NCBI GenBank assembly: GCA_021738605.1
Contig: JAIPBY010000003.1
Span: 1 to 33,899 of the forward strand
DNA: 33,899 bases
Reading direction: 5' to 3'
Origin: Chitinophagaceae bacterium
GTDB lineage: Bacteria; Bacteroidota; Bacteroidia; Chitinophagales; Chitinophagaceae
The notes under the pieces were generated by a model. That model was not told where the DNA came from and ran no database searches. It saw nothing but the letters and a program-made list of their open reading frames with translations. Of the stretch, positions 7,283-15,093 are shown in pieces; positions within the stretch are counted from its first letter, which is position 1, and every line of letters starts with the position of its first letter. A program made the position numbers and the translations under genes.

Positions 7283-9613
7283 ATGCATACCAAAGGTTTT
7301 CACAATAAAGTTACCACAAGATTCACGTTCGCTTTGCTGACCCTGATGGGCTGTATTTCAATGGTTCAGGCTCAAGTAGCTCAAACACCCGGAGAGGCCC
7401 GTTTGGCTAGCCTTGAAGCCAAAGCAAAGAAGGCAGCAGCAAGCAGTTTGAAGGATGTTACCTTCCGAAACATCGGACCAACTGTCATGAGTGGAAGGAT
7501 TGATGATATAGAGGTAAATCCCAATGACCCAACTGAATTTTATGTTGCTTATGCCACCGGTGGATTATGGCATACCGCCAACAATGGCCAAAGCTTCACC
7601 CCCATTTTTGACAATGGGCTGGTGATAGGTATTGGAGACATTGCGGTCAATTGGAAGACACGCACCATCTGGGTAGGAACTGGTGAAGTGAACAGCAGCC
7701 GTTCCTCATACGCAGGTATTGGCATCTACAAGAGCAATGACAATGGCAAGACCTGGCTTTATCTTGGCCTTCCTGAAACACAACATATTGGCAAAATAAC
7801 GCTGCACCCCTCAAACCCTGATATTGCCTGGGTTGCAGCCTTGGGACATTTGTACAGCACCAACAAGGAAAGGGGTGTTTTCAAAACAACCGATGGTGGA
7901 AAATCATGGAAACAAACCCTGTTTGTTGATGAAACAACAGGGGCCGTTGAGATGGACATCAATCCCAAAAATCCGAATGAACTCTATGCCTCAACCTGGC
8001 ACCGCATCAGAAAAGCCTGGGACTTCACTGAGGGTGGAAAAACATCTGCCATTTATAAGAGCAATGATGGCGGCAAAACTTGGAAGCTCTTGACCAATGC
8101 AGCATCTGGCTTCCCACAAGGCGATGGCATCGGAAGAATCGGCCTGGCCGTCTACCCACAAAATCCATTCATTGTGTATGCAGTAGTAGATAATTACAAC
8201 CTGAAGCCAGATACGTCAAAGACCCCCAAACCCAATACAGGTGCAGGTCCTGCAGCCAATCAGATTTATGGCTGCGAGGTATACAAGAGCATGGACGGCG
8301 GAAAACACTGGAACAAGACCAATGAAAAGAACATTGAGATCTACAATACTTTCGGCTACTATTTTGGCAAGATCTTTGTATCCCCCACCAACCCTGACAA
8401 GGTTGTCATCTTAGGAACCAGTGCCAATCTTTCTACTGATGGCGGAAAATCCTTCACCTCCATGGACAAGGGCAATACCCATGCAGACTGGCATGCACTA
8501 TGGATCAATCCCAAAAGAGACGATCACATGATTGCAGGAAACGATGGAGGATGCAACATCAGTTATGATGCTGGTAAGAACTGGTTCAAAGCCAATTCTC
8601 CTTCAGTAGGACAATTCTATGCCATCAATGTTGACAATGAAAAACCTTACAATGTGTATGGAGGATTGCAGGACAATGGCTCCTGGTACGGAAAATCCAC
8701 CAACAAGGAATCAATAGACTGGACAGATGAGGGGCAGTATGGATTCAAGAGAATGGGCGGTGGTGATGGCATGCAGGTACAGATTGACCCGCGTGACCAC
8801 AATACCGTTTACACGGGTTCTCAGTTTGGGGCCTACATGCGCATCAACAAGCAAAACCAGGGTCCTAAATTCCTGAGGCCTGTTCCCCAGAATTCAAAAG
8901 AAGAAAAGCCCCGGTTCAACTGGCAAACACCCATCCTCTTGTCCAAACACAATCCTGATATTCTTTACATGGCGGGGAACAGTTTGTTCAGAAGCATGAA
9001 CAGGGGTGATGATTTTGAACGGATCAGCGGAGACCTGTCGAATGGAAAAAAATCTGGCGACGTGCCCTTTGGTACAATGACCAGCATCAGTGAATCACCC
9101 TTAAAGTTTGGATTGATCTATACAGGAACTGATGATGGGGTTGTTTCACTTACAAAGGATGGAGGCAATACCTGGACCAAACTGTCAGGACTGCCCCAGG
9201 GTTTGTACATCAGCCGCGTACTGGCCTCTAGCCACCTGCAAAGCCGCGTTTATGTTACCATGAACGGATACCGGGATGATCACTTTGCTGCTTATGTTTA
9301 TTGCAGTGATGACTTTGGCAAAACTTGGAAGAAACTGGGCAACGACCTGCCCATGGAACCGGTGAATGTCATTCGTGAAGATCCAAAATCATCCACCATT
9401 CTTTACCTGGGTACTGATGGCGGTGCATACGCAAGCACTGACGACGGCACATCCTTCATGCAATTCACCAATAATTTGCCCATTGCCATTCCCGTGCACG
9501 ACATGGTGATTCAAGAAAGGGAGAATGAAATCGTGTTAGGCACTCATGGGAGAAGCCTGTATATTGGCAAGCTGGACCTGATCCAGAAAATGGTCATTAA
9601 AGAGACTAAATAA
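7283..9613 (+). CDS. Secreted Asp-box (VPS10/BNR sialidase-fold) repeat protein
   Basis: A 776-residue exported protein built of beta-propeller repeats. Residues 1-30 form a signal peptide ending near MVQAQVAQ. I count nine Asp-box motifs (S/T-x-D-x-G-x-T/S-W/F): SNDNGKTW, TTDGGKSW, SNDGGKTW, SMDGGKHW, STDGGKSF, SYDAGKNW, TKDGGNTW, SDDFGKTW and STDDGTSF. This layout matches the Bacteroidota proteins labelled glycosyl hydrolase or VPS10/sortilin-like. The label reflects the sialidase-like fold: no sialidase arginine triad or catalytic Glu can be assigned here, so enzymatic activity is unproven. The C-terminus (GTHGRSLYIGKLDLIQKM) completes the last repeat, with no type IX secretion sorting domain. 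The gene is divergent from the MORN-like gene. Confidence 0.85.
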   Translation: MHTKGFHNKVTTRFTFALLTLMGCISMVQAQVAQTPGEARLASLEAKAKKAAASSLKDVTFRNIGPTVMSGRIDDIEVNPNDPTEFYVAYATGGLWHTANNGQSFTPIFDNGLVIGIGDIAVNWKTRTIWVGTGEVNSSRSSYAGIGIYKSNDNGKTWLYLGLPETQHIGKITLHPSNPDIAWVAALGHLYSTNKERGVFKTTDGGKSWKQTLFVDETTGAVEMDINPKNPNELYASTWHRIRKAWDFTEGGKTSAIYKSNDGGKTWKLLTNAASGFPQGDGIGRIGLAVYPQNPFIVYAVVDNYNLKPDTSKTPKPNTGAGPAANQIYGCEVYKSMDGGKHWNKTNEKNIEIYNTFGYYFGKIFVSPTNPDKVVILGTSANLSTDGGKSFTSMDKGNTHADWHALWINPKRDDHMIAGNDGGCNISYDAGKNWFKANSPSVGQFYAINVDNEKPYNVYGGLQDNGSWYGKSTNKESIDWTDEGQYGFKRMGGGDGMQVQIDPRDHNTVYTGSQFGAYMRINKQNQGPKFLRPVPQNSKEEKPRFNWQTPILLSKHNPDILYMAGNSLFRSMNRGDDFERISGDLSNGKKSGDVPFGTMTSISESPLKFGLIYTGTDDGVVSLTKDGGNTWTKLSGLPQGLYISRVLASSHLQSRVYVTMNGYRDDHFAAYVYCSDDFGKTWKKLGNDLPMEPVNVIREDPKSSTILYLGTDGGAYASTDDGTSFMQFTNNLPIAIPVHDMVIQERENEIVLGTHGRSLYIGKLDLIQKMVIKETK

Positions 9614-9619
9614 GCCTTT

Positions 9620-10042
9620 TTAGAGGCCTTTGAGGTATTGAGCAGCAAGTGCATAGCCATCAAGACCAAGCCCGCAAATCGTCCCCTTTGCCTTTGCAGA
9701 CACATGGGAGATTTTCCTGAATTCCTCGCGGGCATGCACATTGGAAATATGTACTTCGATTACTGGTGCTGTGATCGATGCAATGGCATCACCAATGGCG
9801 ACAGAGGTGTGCGTATATCCTCCAGGATTGAGGATGATGCCATCGGCAGAAAATCCTGCTTTCTGGATGGCATCAATCAATTCACCTTCAATATTGGATT
9901 GAAAATAATCAATCACCAGATCTGGGTTGGACTCCTTCAACTTTTCAAGATAGGATTCGAAACCCTCACTCCCATAGATACCCGGCTCCCGCTTGCCCAG
10001 CAAGTTCAGGTTGGGTCCGTTGATGATGGTGATTTTTTTCAT
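9620..10042 (-). CDS. aroQ: Type II 3-dehydroquinate dehydratase
   Basis: AroQ dehydrates 3-dehydroquinate to 3-dehydroshikimate in the shikimate pathway to aromatic amino acids and folate. The small flavodoxin-like dodecameric enzyme is full length at 140 residues. Conserved parts are IINGPNLNLLGKREPGIYG with the active-site Tyr23, LNPGGYTHTSVAIGDAI with Asn72, and IEVHISNVHAREEFR with the catalytic His98. The start codon lies two bases after the carA stop, so the two are almost certainly co-transcribed, with carA first. The gene ends six bases from the convergent Asp-box gene, and no strong terminator is visible between them. Confidence 0.96.
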   Translation of the reverse strand: MKKITIINGPNLNLLGKREPGIYGSEGFESYLEKLKESNPDLVIDYFQSNIEGELIDAIQKAGFSADGIILNPGGYTHTSVAIGDAIASITAPVIEVHISNVHAREEFRKISHVSAKAKGTICGLGLDGYALAAQYLKGL

Positions 10043-10044
10043 GT

Positions 10045-11154
10045 CTAGTTGTTGTTGATCAGGTTGATGAAATCATCAAAAAGATAACGGCTGTCGTGGG
10101 GTCCAGGTGTTGCCTCCGGATGGTACTGCACTGAAAAAGCAGGACGGTCCTTGAGCCTTATGCCTTCAATAGAATCATCATTGAGGTTGATATGGGTAAC
10201 CTCAATTTGTTCCGCACTTCTGACAGCGTCGGCGTCAACAGCGAAACCATGGTTCTGTGTAGTTATCTCACAAAGGCCGGTCATCAAATTCTTGACGGGA
10301 TGATTCAAGCCCCTGTGTCCATGGTGCATCTTGAAAGTTTTGATGCCATTGGCCAGTGCCAGAAGCTGATGCCCCAGACAGATGCCGAAAACAGGCTTTC
10401 TTGTATCAAGAATCTTTTTAACGGTATCTACTGCATAATCCATAGAGGATGGATCGCCAGGGCCGTTTGAAATAAAGAAACCATGGGGTTCAAAAGCAAG
10501 CAGTTCTTCAAAGCTGGTCTTGGCAGGATGAACCCTGACATAAGCACCCCTATCGGCCATGCACTGGATGATATTTCTTTTGACACCAAAATCAAGCACT
10601 GCAATACGAATGCTGGCAGATGGATCACCCACATGGTACACTTCTGTGGTAGAAACAACTGAAGCCAATTCCAGGCCATCCATGGAGGGCACTTTTTTCA
10701 AGGCTTCCATCAAAGCCGCAACATCTGTACTCTCAGAAGAGATGATGCAGTTCATGGCACCTTTTTCACGGATATGTGTCACAAGGGCTCTTGTATCAAT
10801 GTCTTCAATGGCAACTACCTGCTGGTTGACCAAGTAGTTCTGCAAGGAATCATCCGCCATCAACCTGCTGTATTTTTCTTCAAGGTTTCTGCCAATAAGA
10901 CCCTTGATCTTCACTGTTTCACTTTCCACATCCCCTGCTTTCACGCCATAATTACCGGTATGCACGTTGTTCATGATCAGCACCTGCCCGAAATAACTGG
11001 GGTCTGTAAACACTTCCTGATAACCGGTCATTCCGGTATTGAAACAAAGTTCACCAGAAGCAGTTCCAATTTTACCAAATGAACGGCCATGAAAAACCAT
11101 TCCATCTTCCAAAATAAGCAAGGCGGGGACTGAATTCATTTCTTGTGTTGGCAT
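10045..11154 (-). CDS. carA: Carbamoyl-phosphate synthase small subunit (glutaminase)
   Basis: CarA releases ammonia from glutamine and passes it to CarB for carbamoyl phosphate synthesis, serving arginine and pyrimidine pathways. Residues 1-150 form the CPSase small-subunit N-domain (LEDGMVFHGRSFG, FNTGMTGYQEV). The C-terminal half is a class I glutamine amidotransferase with catalytic Cys259 (GICLGHQ), His345 and Glu347 (YHPEATPGP). I start at MPTQEMNS (11154). The longer frame to 11193 would run through the rplQ terminator hairpin and is rejected; an ATG at 11139 is another option. It lies just downstream of the alpha ribosomal operon and directly upstream of aroQ. carB is not in the window. 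Confidence 0.95.
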   Translation of the reverse strand: MPTQEMNSVPALLILEDGMVFHGRSFGKIGTASGELCFNTGMTGYQEVFTDPSYFGQVLIMNNVHTGNYGVKAGDVESETVKIKGLIGRNLEEKYSRLMADDSLQNYLVNQQVVAIEDIDTRALVTHIREKGAMNCIISSESTDVAALMEALKKVPSMDGLELASVVSTTEVYHVGDPSASIRIAVLDFGVKRNIIQCMADRGAYVRVHPAKTSFEELLAFEPHGFFISNGPGDPSSMDYAVDTVKKILDTRKPVFGICLGHQLLALANGIKTFKMHHGHRGLNHPVKNLMTGLCEITTQNHGFAVDADAVRSAEQIEVTHINLNDDSIEGIRLKDRPAFSVQYHPEATPGPHDSRYLFDDFINLINNN

Positions 11155-11171
11155 GAGGGGAATTTGGATGC

Positions 11172-11206
11172 AAAATAAAAAAGGCAGGACCAAAAGACCT
11201 GCCTTT
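11172..11206 (-). terminator. Rho-independent terminator of the alpha (rplQ) operon
   Basis: Read on the minus strand, AAAGGCAGG (11206-11198) pairs with CCTGCCTTT (11188-11180) around a nine-base loop and is followed by TTTATTTTG. It lies 28 bases after the rplQ stop and before carA, so it separates the ribosomal operon from carA-aroQ. Confidence 0.82.
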
Positions 11207-11233
11207 AAAAGAAATTATTTATCAACATTTTTC

Positions 11234-11755
11234 TTATTCAGAGGCAGTTGATTCTTCGGAAGTGGCTTGCGCTTCAGCAGCAGGAGCTTCTTCAGTTGCA
11301 GCGGCCTTTTTCTTGGCTCCACCACTTCTTCTGGTTTTCTTGGCTGGTTCAGCAGCAGTTGCAATACCCTTTCCGTAGATCTCGTTGTAATCAACCAATT
11401 CAATCATTGCCCTTTCAGCGTTGTCACCCAGACGGATGCCAAGTTTGATGATCCTGGTGTAGCCACCTGGACGAGCAGCAACCTTAGGACCGATTTCAGT
11501 AAACAATTCTTTTACTGCGGTCTTGTCTTGCAAATATGAGAATACAATACGGTGGTTATGCATGATCTGCTCTTTGCTTTCCACCTTTTTTGTCTTGGTG
11601 ATCAAAGGCTCGATGTACGTACGCAATGCTTTTGCTTTGGCGTGAGTTGTTACAATACGCTTGTGCATGATCAGCTGGCTCGCCATGTTGGACATGAGGG
11701 CCTCGCGGTGTGCCTTTTTACGGCCTAGATTGTTGATTTTGTCTCCGTGACGCAT
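11234..11755 (-). CDS. rplQ: 50S ribosomal protein L17
   Basis: L17 is a structural protein of the large ribosomal subunit near the exit tunnel. The N-terminal 115 residues show the family core: MRHGDKINNLGRKKAHREAL, SQLIMHKRIVTTHAKAKALR and the GGYTRIIKLGIRLGDNAERAMIELV block. After residue 130 there is a low-complexity extension rich in Ala, Lys, Glu and Thr, making the protein 173 residues against about 127 in E. coli. Such tails are frequent in Bacteroidota. It is the last gene of the infA-rpmJ-rpsM-rpsK-rpsD-rpoA-rplQ operon and is followed by a clear terminator. Confidence 0.97.
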   Translation of the reverse strand: MRHGDKINNLGRKKAHREALMSNMASQLIMHKRIVTTHAKAKALRTYIEPLITKTKKVESKEQIMHNHRIVFSYLQDKTAVKELFTEIGPKVAARPGGYTRIIKLGIRLGDNAERAMIELVDYNEIYGKGIATAAEPAKKTRRSGGAKKKAAATEEAPAAEAQATSEESTASE

Positions 11756-11820
11756 GACTGTTGAGTTTAAAGCTGTACCGTGTCAGGAATTACAGCCTGA
11801 TAAAAAATAGGTTTCCCTTA

Positions 11821-12822
11821 TTAAAATTCGTCGATATCGATACCCAATTTGGCAAGATCCATTCCGAAATGAAGGCCTCTTTCCTGAAGTACCTGCTCAA
11901 TTTCAGACAATGATTTCTGTCCGAAATTCCTGAACTTCATGAGGTCTTCCTGCTCATACTGTACCAGCTGGCTAAGACTGTTGATCTTGGCTGCCTTCAA
12001 ACAGTTGAATGCACGTACAGAAAGATCGAGGTCTTCCAAAGGTGTTTTCAGCACTTTCCTCAATTGGAGGGTTTGCTCATCTACCAGGTCTTCCTTCTTC
12101 TCTTCCTTGTTATCGAAAGTGATGTTTTCGTCTGTGATGATCATCAGGTGCTGGATCAAAATCCTTGAAGCCTGCTTTACAGCCTCTTCAGGATGGATTG
12201 TTCCGTCAGTAACCACATCAAGCAACAATTTTTCGAAATCTGTACGCTGCTCAACACGGGTGTTTTCGATGGCGTACTTTACATTCTTGATTGGCGTGTG
12301 GATTGAGTCAATCGGAATAAATCCAAATGGTGCCTCTTTCTGCCTGTTGTCCTCGGAAGGAACGTATCCCCTTCCTTTTGAAATGTGCAACTCAATGTTG
12401 AGTTTTGCAGAAGGATCCATGGTGCAGATGAGCAACTCAGGATTCATTACTTGGAAGGTTCCAGTCACCTCATCAATCATGCCTGCAGTGAAATCTGATT
12501 TTCCTTTGATGGAAATTGTCAGTTTCTCTGTCTGTACATCATGGTCGAGGATCTTTTTGAACCTGATTTGCTTGAGGTTCAAGATTATTTCTGTAACGTC
12601 TTCTACAACACCTTTCAGTGTAGCAAATTCGTGGTCAGCACCTTCAATTACGATACCAGTGATGGCGTATCCTTCGAGTGAGTTCAATAGAACCCTGCGA
12701 AGTGCGTTACCAATGGTAACTCCATATCCTGGTTCAAGCGGACGGAATTCGAATTGTGCTTCGAAGTCGGTTGCTTTCTGGAGGACTATTTTGTCCGGCT
12801 GCTGGAAATTTAAAATGGCCAT
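11821..12822 (-). CDS. rpoA: DNA-directed RNA polymerase alpha subunit
   Basis: The alpha subunit nucleates RNA polymerase assembly through its N-terminal domain and contacts DNA and activators through its C-terminal domain. The start MAILNFQQPDKIVLQ matches family members; the longer frame to 12900 adds 26 residues without homology. The N-terminal domain (about 1-235) has FRPLEPGYGVTIGNALRRVLL and SLEGYAITG. The C-terminal domain (about 255-333) has LDLSVRAFNCLKAAKI, the FRNFGQKSLSEIEQVL helix-hairpin-helix motif and LHFGMDL. At 333 residues it is standard size. It sits between rpsD and rplQ, the normal alpha-operon order. Confidence 0.97.
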   Translation of the reverse strand: MAILNFQQPDKIVLQKATDFEAQFEFRPLEPGYGVTIGNALRRVLLNSLEGYAITGIVIEGADHEFATLKGVVEDVTEIILNLKQIRFKKILDHDVQTEKLTISIKGKSDFTAGMIDEVTGTFQVMNPELLICTMDPSAKLNIELHISKGRGYVPSEDNRQKEAPFGFIPIDSIHTPIKNVKYAIENTRVEQRTDFEKLLLDVVTDGTIHPEEAVKQASRILIQHLMIITDENITFDNKEEKKEDLVDEQTLQLRKVLKTPLEDLDLSVRAFNCLKAAKINSLSQLVQYEQEDLMKFRNFGQKSLSEIEQVLQERGLHFGMDLAKLGIDIDEF

Positions 12823-12908
12823 ATTTAAACTCCTTTTACTTGTTAATTCCCAATTGTCTTGGGAAAACGGGTGATATGAAACCCAGATGCCATGAGGCAT
12901 CAGGCAGA

Positions 12909-13514
12909 TTACTTAGAATACAATTCAACAATCAACTGCTCCCTGATGTTTTCAGGAACATTTTCCCTTACAGGGAATGTGATGAAGGTTCCTGACATTT
13001 GGGCCTCACTGAAGTCAACCCATCCAATTTTTGGATTTCTTGGTCTCATCAGGGACTTGATGTTCACACTCTCCTTGCTCTTGTCAGCGATGGTGATGAC
13101 ATCACCAGGCTTCAACTGGTATGAAGGGATGTTAACCACCACATCATTCACCATAACGTGCTTGTGTGAAACAAGCTGACGTGCAGCTGGACGGGATGGA
13201 GAAATACCCATGCGGTATACAGTATTATCGAGGCGTGACTCCAACAAGATGATGAGGTTTTCACCAGTAACACCTTTGATACGAGCTGCTTCTTCAAATG
13301 TCTTGCGGAACTGACGCTCCAAAAGACCATAAGTGTACTTAGCCTTTTGCTTTTCCTTTAGCTGGATAGAATACTCACTCGGCGCCTTGCGCTTGCGTGA
13401 CGCTCCATGCTGACCAGGAGGAACACTGTTCTTGTCGAGATACTTGCCATTTCCGAGGATCGGCTCACCGAACTTCCTACAGATTTTTGTTTTGGGACCT
13501 GTGTAACGTGCCAT
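12909..13514 (-). CDS. rpsD: 30S ribosomal protein S4
   Basis: S4 binds 16S rRNA early in assembly of the small subunit and takes part in decoding accuracy; in some bacteria it also represses its own operon. The 201-residue protein begins MARYTGPKTKICRKFGEPI and has YGLLERQFRKTFEEAA followed by the S4 RNA-binding domain, LESRLDNTVYRMGISPSRPAARQLVSHKH given here in parts around residues 95-160. Only one cysteine (Cys12) is present near the N-terminus, so it is the zinc-free form. Its start is 86 bases before rpsK's stop-side neighbour and the spacer is A/T-rich without a terminator. It is an operon member between rpsK and rpoA. Confidence 0.97.
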   Translation of the reverse strand: MARYTGPKTKICRKFGEPILGNGKYLDKNSVPPGQHGASRKRKAPSEYSIQLKEKQKAKYTYGLLERQFRKTFEEAARIKGVTGENLIILLESRLDNTVYRMGISPSRPAARQLVSHKHVMVNDVVVNIPSYQLKPGDVITIADKSKESVNIKSLMRPRNPKIGWVDFSEAQMSGTFITFPVRENVPENIREQLIVELYSK

Positions 13515-13600
13515 TGTAATTTGTTTTGATTTTTTAAGAAATGACAGTGGATTATTAAAAAATCATAAAACTGAATCTCCTGCCCTATTATAAATAATAA

Positions 13601-14005
13601 TTATACGCGACGCTTCTTTGGAGGACGGCAACCATTGTGTGGAAGTGGAGTAATGTCCTTGATCATTACAACCTCAATCCCGGAATTGGCAAGGGCACGA
13701 ATGGCACCTTCCCTACCTGCACCTGGTCCTTTAACATATACATCAACCCTTTTCAGGCCTGCCTCAAGTGCTACGCGTGAAGCATCTTGTGCTGCCATTT
13801 GGGCTGCATATGGAGTATTTTTCTTTGAACCCCTGAAACCCATTTTACCAGCACTGCTCCAGGAAATTACCTGTCCAGCCTTGTTGGTCAAACTGATGAT
13901 GAGGTTGTTGAAGGTGGCGTTGATGTGGGCATCTCCGAAACTATCAACTTTTACCACTCTTTTCTTCGCAGCCGCTTTGGCGCTGTTTTGTTGTGCTTTT
14001 GCCAT
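13601..14005 (-). CDS. rpsK: 30S ribosomal protein S11
   Basis: S11 lies on the platform of the small subunit and contacts the mRNA exit region. The 134-residue protein has the family blocks AHINATFNNLIISLTNKAGQ, SSAGKMGFRGSKKNTPYAAQ, YVKGPGAGREGAIRAL and the C-terminal DITPLPHNGCRPPKKRRV. The N-terminus is a short Lys/Ala-rich extension. It follows rpsM after a 147-base gap that holds a hairpin, and precedes rpsD after 86 bases. Confidence 0.97.
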   Translation of the reverse strand: MAKAQQNSAKAAAKKRVVKVDSFGDAHINATFNNLIISLTNKAGQVISWSSAGKMGFRGSKKNTPYAAQMAAQDASRVALEAGLKRVDVYVKGPGAGREGAIRALANSGIEVVMIKDITPLPHNGCRPPKKRRV

Positions 14006-14120
14006 AATTTTTTAAAATAGGTACTCAAAGAAAATCAGTCTTTTCAGACCCTGTTCAACCCTCGATTGCACCCGATTTTCCGGCGATGAACAGCAAAATG
14101 ATGGTGCAGGATATAATGAG

Positions 14121-14145
14121 AGAAAAGCGGCATAGCCACTTTTCT
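14121..14145 (-). other. Stem-loop in the rpsM-rpsK spacer
   Basis: On the minus strand AGAAAAGTGGC (14145-14135) pairs with GCCGCTTTTCT (14131-14121) over 11 pairs, including one G-U, around a three-base loop. It begins eight bases after the rpsM stop. No T tract follows (the next bases are CTCATTATATCC), so it is not a classic terminator; it could be an RNA-processing, stability or partial-termination element. Confidence 0.55.
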
Positions 14146-14152
14146 GTTTCAT

Positions 14153-14533
14153 TTATTTCTTGGCGGCCTTTTTCTTGCCAGCAACCGTCTTACGCTTACC
14201 CTTTCTTGTACGGGCATTTGTTTTGGTACGCTGACCCCTTACAGGCAGTCCCTTACGGTGACGAAGACCACGGTAACAAGCGATATCAAGCAAACGCTTG
14301 ATAGACATTTGTGTTTCAGAACGCAGTTGACCTTCAACCTTGAACTCATTGGTGATGATTGTCCTGATCGCATTCAGTTCATCGTCATCCCACTGGTTTA
14401 CTTTTTTATTTACGTCAATTCCTGCCTTTCCTAAAATGTACTGGGCAGTTGACACTCCGATACCATAGATGTAAGTGAGACCAATTTCTCCCCTTTTGTT
14501 CTTTGGCAAATCAATACCTGCGATACGGGCCAT
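14153..14533 (-). CDS. rpsM: 30S ribosomal protein S13
   Basis: S13 sits in the head of the small subunit and contacts the P-site tRNA and the inter-subunit bridge. The 126-residue protein starts MARIAGIDLPKNKRGEIGLT and contains YIYGIGVSTAQYILGKAGI (helix-two-turns-helix), SIKRLLDIACYRGLRHRKGL and the basic tail LPVRGQRTKTNARTRKGK. It is preceded by rpmJ (42-base gap) and followed by the stem-loop spacer before rpsK. Size and motifs are standard. Confidence 0.97.
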   Translation of the reverse strand: MARIAGIDLPKNKRGEIGLTYIYGIGVSTAQYILGKAGIDVNKKVNQWDDDELNAIRTIITNEFKVEGQLRSETQMSIKRLLDIACYRGLRHRKGLPVRGQRTKTNARTRKGKRKTVAGKKKAAKK

Positions 14534-14575
14534 AGATGTTTATTGTATTTGTTCGATTGAATGATTGAGTAAAGA

Positions 14576-14692
14576 TTAACCCTGGCGTTGCTTATAACGT
14601 GGATTTTTCTTGTTGATCACATAGAGTTTACCTTTCCTGCGGACAATCTTGCAATCCGCACTGCGCTTCTTAATGGATGCTCTTACTTTCAT
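14576..14692 (-). CDS. rpmJ: 50S ribosomal protein L36 (zinc-free form)
   Basis: A 38-residue gene between infA and rpsM that short-ORF filters miss. The start MKVRASIKKRSADCKIVRR and the end NKKNPRYKQRQG are typical of L36, a small protein of the large subunit. In the zinc-binding form the ligands are Cys11, Cys14, Cys27 and a His near position 32-33. Here position 11 is Ser, 14 is Cys, 27 is Asn and 33 is Tyr, so the zinc site is gone and this is the C-minus type. The gene is 30 bases from infA and 42 from rpsM and belongs to the alpha operon. Confidence 0.95.
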   Translation of the reverse strand: MKVRASIKKRSADCKIVRRKGKLYVINKKNPRYKQRQG

Positions 14693-14722
14693 ATCTCTGG
14701 TTTGGGCTCCTTGGAGCGGTTT

Positions 14723-14941
14723 TTATTTATACCTGAAAATGATTCTCCCCCTTGTCAAGTCGTATGGACTCATCTCAACCCCAACCCTGTCACCTGGAAG
14801 AATTCGGATGTAGTGCATCCTCATCTTACCTGAAATGGTTGCCAATATCTCATGCCCATTTTCTAACTTCACCTTGAACATAGCATTGCTTAGCGCCTCT
14901 ATGATATTACCGTCCTGTTTAATGAGTGCTTGTTTTGCCAT
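14723..14941 (-). CDS. infA: Translation initiation factor IF-1
   Basis: IF-1 binds the A site of the small subunit during initiation. The 72-residue S1/OB-fold protein has MAKQALIKQDGNIIEALSNA, FKVKLENGHEILATISGKMR and the conserved end PYDLTRGRIIFRYK. It is the first gene of the alpha operon here. A -7 element lies 15 bases upstream of the start, and a divergent phosphodiesterase gene follows on the other side, so secY and map do not adjoin it. Confidence 0.97.
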   Translation of the reverse strand: MAKQALIKQDGNIIEALSNAMFKVKLENGHEILATISGKMRMHYIRILPGDRVGVEMSPYDLTRGRIIFRYK

Positions 14942-14955
14942 GGTTTTTGGGAGCG

Positions 14956-14987
14956 CAAAGATAAGATAATCAACGGAATTAGTAAAA
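14956..14987 (-). promoter_or_regulatory. Promoter of the infA-rplQ operon
   Basis: On the minus strand TATCTTTG (14963-14956) is a full match to TAnnTTTG. Twenty bases upstream the -33 position reads TTTT (14987-14984), one base from TTTG. The infA start is at 14941, so the leader would be only about 10 bases. Confidence 0.6.
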
Positions 14988-15093
14988 AAACTTTAAGATA
15001 TTTTAACGAAAGGTCAAATTCCCTTCTTTATCCCGGTATTGTCAACTGAAAAGAAAGTTAAGAAAAACCTACAACTATCTGATATTCAATGAT

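Noticed and set aside
9600..9625. Shared terminator between the Asp-box gene and aroQ
   Set aside because: The only hairpin (GCCT with AGGC) has four pairs with a bulge next to it and is too weak to call.
11155..11193. N-terminal extension of carA to the ATG at 11193
   Set aside because: It would be encoded inside the rplQ terminator hairpin and its T tract; the family N-terminus fits a start at 11154 or 11139.
11939..12874. Open frame of 311 codons on the plus strand opposite rpoA
   Set aside because: It is a shadow of the highly conserved rpoA gene, has a Ser/Cys/Trp-rich composition without a recognisable domain, and would oppose the operon.
12823..12900. N-terminal extension of rpoA to the ATG at 12900
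   Set aside because: The added 26 residues have no match to alpha subunits, which begin at MAILNFQ.
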